Below the pieces are notes generated by a model. It saw nothing but the letters and a program-made list of their open reading frames with translations, did no database searches and was not told where the DNA came from. A stretch of DNA of 64,000 bases from [Clostridium] hylemonae DSM 15053. Lineage in GTDB: Bacteria; Bacillota; Clostridia; Lachnospirales; Lachnospiraceae. Position numbers and translations under genes: made by a program. The stretch covers positions 2,604,001 through 2,668,000 of the forward strand of contig NZ_CP036524.1 of the NCBI RefSeq assembly GCF_008281175.1, given 5' to 3'. Shown piece by piece: positions 61,531 to 64,000 of this stretch. The first letter of the stretch is position 1, and each line of letters starts with the position of its first letter.

Positions 61531-63948
61531 TTAATAATTGATAAATTCCATTACCGGCTCTATAGAAACTCCTGTTTCATGGCTGTAATAGTTCTCACTT
61601 AAAACCAATATCTTTCTCTTATCATCGCAGACAGTTGTGACTGCATTACTTAACTGCTGCCTCATCCGATCCGAAATGCCTACGGTATACTTCTGTAACT
61701 TTCTCACAGCCTGCTGCTGTTCATCCAGCGTAACATATTGACCGCAGAGTATCCTGATCTGCTCTTTTGCGGCCGTATCATATTCTACGACCACGTCCAC
61801 CTTCCCATCCTCAGGTATCACTTCAAACAGGTCGCCCGCTGTTTTAAATGCCTGTCTTAAAAAAGTATGTCCGTCTTTATTGTTTCTTTTTACGGCAGAC
61901 CATACCTTGGAATTAGTGGATAACAGATTCAACAGCGTATCACTCCTGCCGTCTGCCGAAACCAAATAGCTCATTTCTTCTTTCCTGCTGCTCATGTATA
62001 AACTATAATAGAGCTCGATCGCTTTTCCTGAGTCCAGGCGGTCATTAAAAGATGACGGCCGCATTTCAAATTGATACAGTACGCTTAGCATAGCTTCCTG
62101 CGCCTTTACAATATCCCTCAGCCCCGATACGTTCTCTGCTTCTTTTGACATCTTAATGACGTATACATTTCCATTTTCCACTTCCTTGTTGCGGTTACAT
62201 CTGCCCGCCGCCTGTACGATACTGTCCAATCCGGCAAGGGAACGGATAACACACCGAAAAGAGATATCCACCCCTGCCTCGATCAACTGAGTTGTGACGC
62301 AGATGATCTTCCTGTCTGCCTCAAACAGCTTCTCCTTTATCTCGTTTAATACATCCTGCCTGTTCTGCGGGCACATATTTGTACTAAGATGGAATAACAG
62401 GTAATCTGAATCCTTACATTTTTTCTTCAAATATTTGTATGTCGCTTCGGCACATTTCTTCGTGTTCACAATTGCCAATACCCGCTCTTCCTCCTGTGCC
62501 CTGTCTAAAATAAACTCCCCCAGTTCTTCTGCCGAAAGGCCCAAATTCGTAAGCTTTGTTTTATCATGTATCGTCGTCCTTTGAAAGGCATCCTCATACT
62601 TCTTATCAGGTTCTATCATGTTCTGCGGGCGATTTAAGCTGCACTCCATGATCCTGTCCAGAAGCGGCTGTGTTGCCGAACAGAGCACTACCGTAGACTC
62701 TCCAAAGCCGGTGAGAAAGTTAACAGCCAGATTAAACAGTTTTATAGTTCTTACCGGCAGCGCCTGTATTTCATCAAAAATAATCACACTGTTACAGATA
62801 TTATTCATCCGGCGTATATTTTTTGACGATGAAGAAAACAGGGTGTTCAGAAACTGGACTGCCGTTGTGACAATGATCGGACTGCTCCAATTTTCCGCCA
62901 GCAATTCCTTCCTCCGCTGCTCCTCTTCCCCCTCGTAGAAAATATTACTGTGATGCTCCAGCACGATCTCCGGATTTCCCGTCGCTTTTCTTATCTCTTC
63001 TGCATTCTGCTCCAAAATACTCGTATATGGCGCAACGTAGATAATATGCTTTTTATGATGTACCCGTGCATGATTCAAAGCAAATCCGAGGGAACTTAAC
63101 GTCTTACCCGAACCTGTCGGAACCGTCAGCCGATATAACGTCCCGTCCGTTTTCCCCTGAAGCAGACACTGTCTTAAAATCTCTGTTCTCATCCCACTCA
63201 GTTTGGAATCTTTTGAAAACCGGCTCATATAAACGTCAAAATACCTTTTGCACTCATCCCATATACGGTTTCTGCCATGATTCTTCTGTATCCGCTCCTC
63301 GATCTTCTTATTCTCCATAAAGCAGGCGGTATCTGACCAGTCCGCGTCTATCAGTAAGGACAGCAATATCCGTTCATACATCCCGACAAAAAAATTCTTC
63401 TGCAGACTGCGCTCACCTTGCGTCAAAGATTGTGCATACTTATGTAAGGCAGTTAATATCTCTCCAATCTTTTTTCTGCTTTCATAAAACTTATTTTCCA
63501 ATTCTTGTTTATCGTGAAATTGATAAAATCTTTCCGAAACACACTGAACATTTTCTCTTTGTCTCAATCGCTCATCTATTAATATCTTTCCGTTTCCAGA
63601 CAAGGCATCGGAAAGACCATGATGACAGTAAACAGGGAATTCCATCATCTGTGTCTCCATGGTTCCAGCCGCAAACTGTTCCAGCAGACAGCCGCCCGCG
63701 GTTGAATGATTCACTTCACCCCGGTGCGTCTTTTTGCCTTCGATATTCTTTTCTATATATTGTTGAAAAGCATCCAGATATTTGCCGGCGTCATGGTACG
63801 TTCCAATCAATCCGGCAATTGGAGATAATATTTCTATAGAACTGTTTTGTTCTGCCAAGAAAGCAACATTAGAATTATGTTCTAAAACAGACTGGACTGT
63901 AATTTGTCCGTTCTCTTCGCGGAAATGTGCAATATAAGGATCTTCCAT
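61531..63948 (-). CDS. cas3: Cas3 helicase-nuclease with N-terminal HD domain
   Basis: 805 residues. HD nuclease part with H52-D53 in GTYHDAGK, then H109/H110. Helicase Walker A is TVPTGSGKT (275-283) and the DExD/H box is IIFDEIQALP near residue 400; motif VI region VIRSLAGLDSIVQAAGRCNR is intact. It unwinds and degrades DNA bound by Cascade. First gene of the operon with an AGAGG site. The 52 bases upstream hold two short dyads (TTATCA/TGATAA and ATGAGG/CCTCAT), but the promoter lies at or beyond the window edge. Confidence 0.96.
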   Translation of the reverse strand: MEDPYIAHFREENGQITVQSVLEHNSNVAFLAEQNSSIEILSPIAGLIGTYHDAGKYLDAFQQYIEKNIEGKKTHRGEVNHSTAGGCLLEQFAAGTMETQMMEFPVYCHHGLSDALSGNGKILIDERLRQRENVQCVSERFYQFHDKQELENKFYESRKKIGEILTALHKYAQSLTQGERSLQKNFFVGMYERILLSLLIDADWSDTACFMENKKIEERIQKNHGRNRIWDECKRYFDVYMSRFSKDSKLSGMRTEILRQCLLQGKTDGTLYRLTVPTGSGKTLSSLGFALNHARVHHKKHIIYVAPYTSILEQNAEEIRKATGNPEIVLEHHSNIFYEGEEEQRRKELLAENWSSPIIVTTAVQFLNTLFSSSSKNIRRMNNICNSVIIFDEIQALPVRTIKLFNLAVNFLTGFGESTVVLCSATQPLLDRIMECSLNRPQNMIEPDKKYEDAFQRTTIHDKTKLTNLGLSAEELGEFILDRAQEEERVLAIVNTKKCAEATYKYLKKKCKDSDYLLFHLSTNMCPQNRQDVLNEIKEKLFEADRKIICVTTQLIEAGVDISFRCVIRSLAGLDSIVQAAGRCNRNKEVENGNVYVIKMSKEAENVSGLRDIVKAQEAMLSVLYQFEMRPSSFNDRLDSGKAIELYYSLYMSSRKEEMSYLVSADGRSDTLLNLLSTNSKVWSAVKRNNKDGHTFLRQAFKTAGDLFEVIPEDGKVDVVVEYDTAAKEQIRILCGQYVTLDEQQQAVRKLQKYTVGISDRMRQQLSNAVTTVCDDKRKILVLSENYYSHETGVSIEPVMEFINY

Positions 63949-64000
63949 ATGTTCATCCTCTTATCATTGTGTGATAAAATGCAGATGAGGAAAACCTCAT

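Noticed and set aside
1-64000. tRNA, rRNA, riboswitch or prophage genes
   Set aside because: I looked for conserved cores, T-box or known riboswitch patterns and phage structural genes and recognised none.

Overview
The window looks like chromosomal DNA of a gut-type, low-to-medium GC Clostridia, most likely Lachnospiraceae. This is inferred from strong AGGAGG ribosome binding sites, lipobox substrate-binding proteins, many carbohydrate ABC importers, YesMN-type two-component systems, LacI/RpiR/MerR/TetR regulators and a type I-C CRISPR-Cas locus of the Firmicutes kind. No rRNA or tRNA gene was recognised, and the exact species cannot be named from the sequence alone.

Layout, left half. 1-360 is the tail of an RpiR/SIS regulator. 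451-4606 (minus) is a sugar ABC importer (binding protein, two permeases) ending in an aldo/keto reductase; divergent from it is an ADP-dependent sugar kinase homologue (4975-6222). 6264-14663 (minus) is a long catabolic operon: an SDR dehydrogenase, a TctCBA tripartite carboxylate transporter, a HIT protein, two xylose-isomerase-like TIM barrels, a propeller-like protein, a broken dihydrodipicolinate-synthase-family aldolase and a D-2-hydroxyacid dehydrogenase. It faces a LacI regulator plus PfkB kinase (14890-16814), with a palindromic operator just after the operon promoter. 16824-19845 holds a ProX-type deacylase, a small membrane protein and two MerR regulators.

Middle. 19857-22434 is a two-gene unit: a TIR-domain protein overlapping a fused HsdM/HsdS-like DNA methylase whose catalytic NPP(F/Y) motif is replaced; I regard it as a candidate defence system. 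22553-24513 is an AraC-type response regulator plus a PocR-domain histidine kinase that is interrupted by one in-frame UGA exactly where a conserved cysteine is expected, followed by a small hairpin. This is either a nonsense mutation or a selenocysteine codon. The pair faces an isochorismatase-family hydrolase and an APC permease (24747-26816). 26897-38518 is a maltodextrin-type unit: glycogen phosphorylase, 4-alpha-glucanotransferase, a MalFG-like importer with its binding protein, and a YesMN two-component system with its own binding protein.

Right half. 38708-48578 (minus) is an unusual oxidative catabolic operon: an alkyl-DHAP-synthase-like FAD oxidase, MFS transporter, dedicated ETF beta/alpha, SDR, FGGY kinase, YcxB-like protein, BCCT transporter and YitT protein, with a divergent RpiR regulator (48824-49555). 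49572-51921 is a TetR regulator with two tandem SDRs, one lacking the catalytic tyrosine. 52191-53899 is a string of four small accessory genes sharing an 11-base motif upstream of three of them. 54057-54590 is an IS66 remnant. It abuts a 17-repeat type I-C CRISPR array (54611-55717), an AT-rich leader, and a complete cas3-cas5-cas8c-cas7-cas4-cas1-cas2 operon transcribed toward the array.
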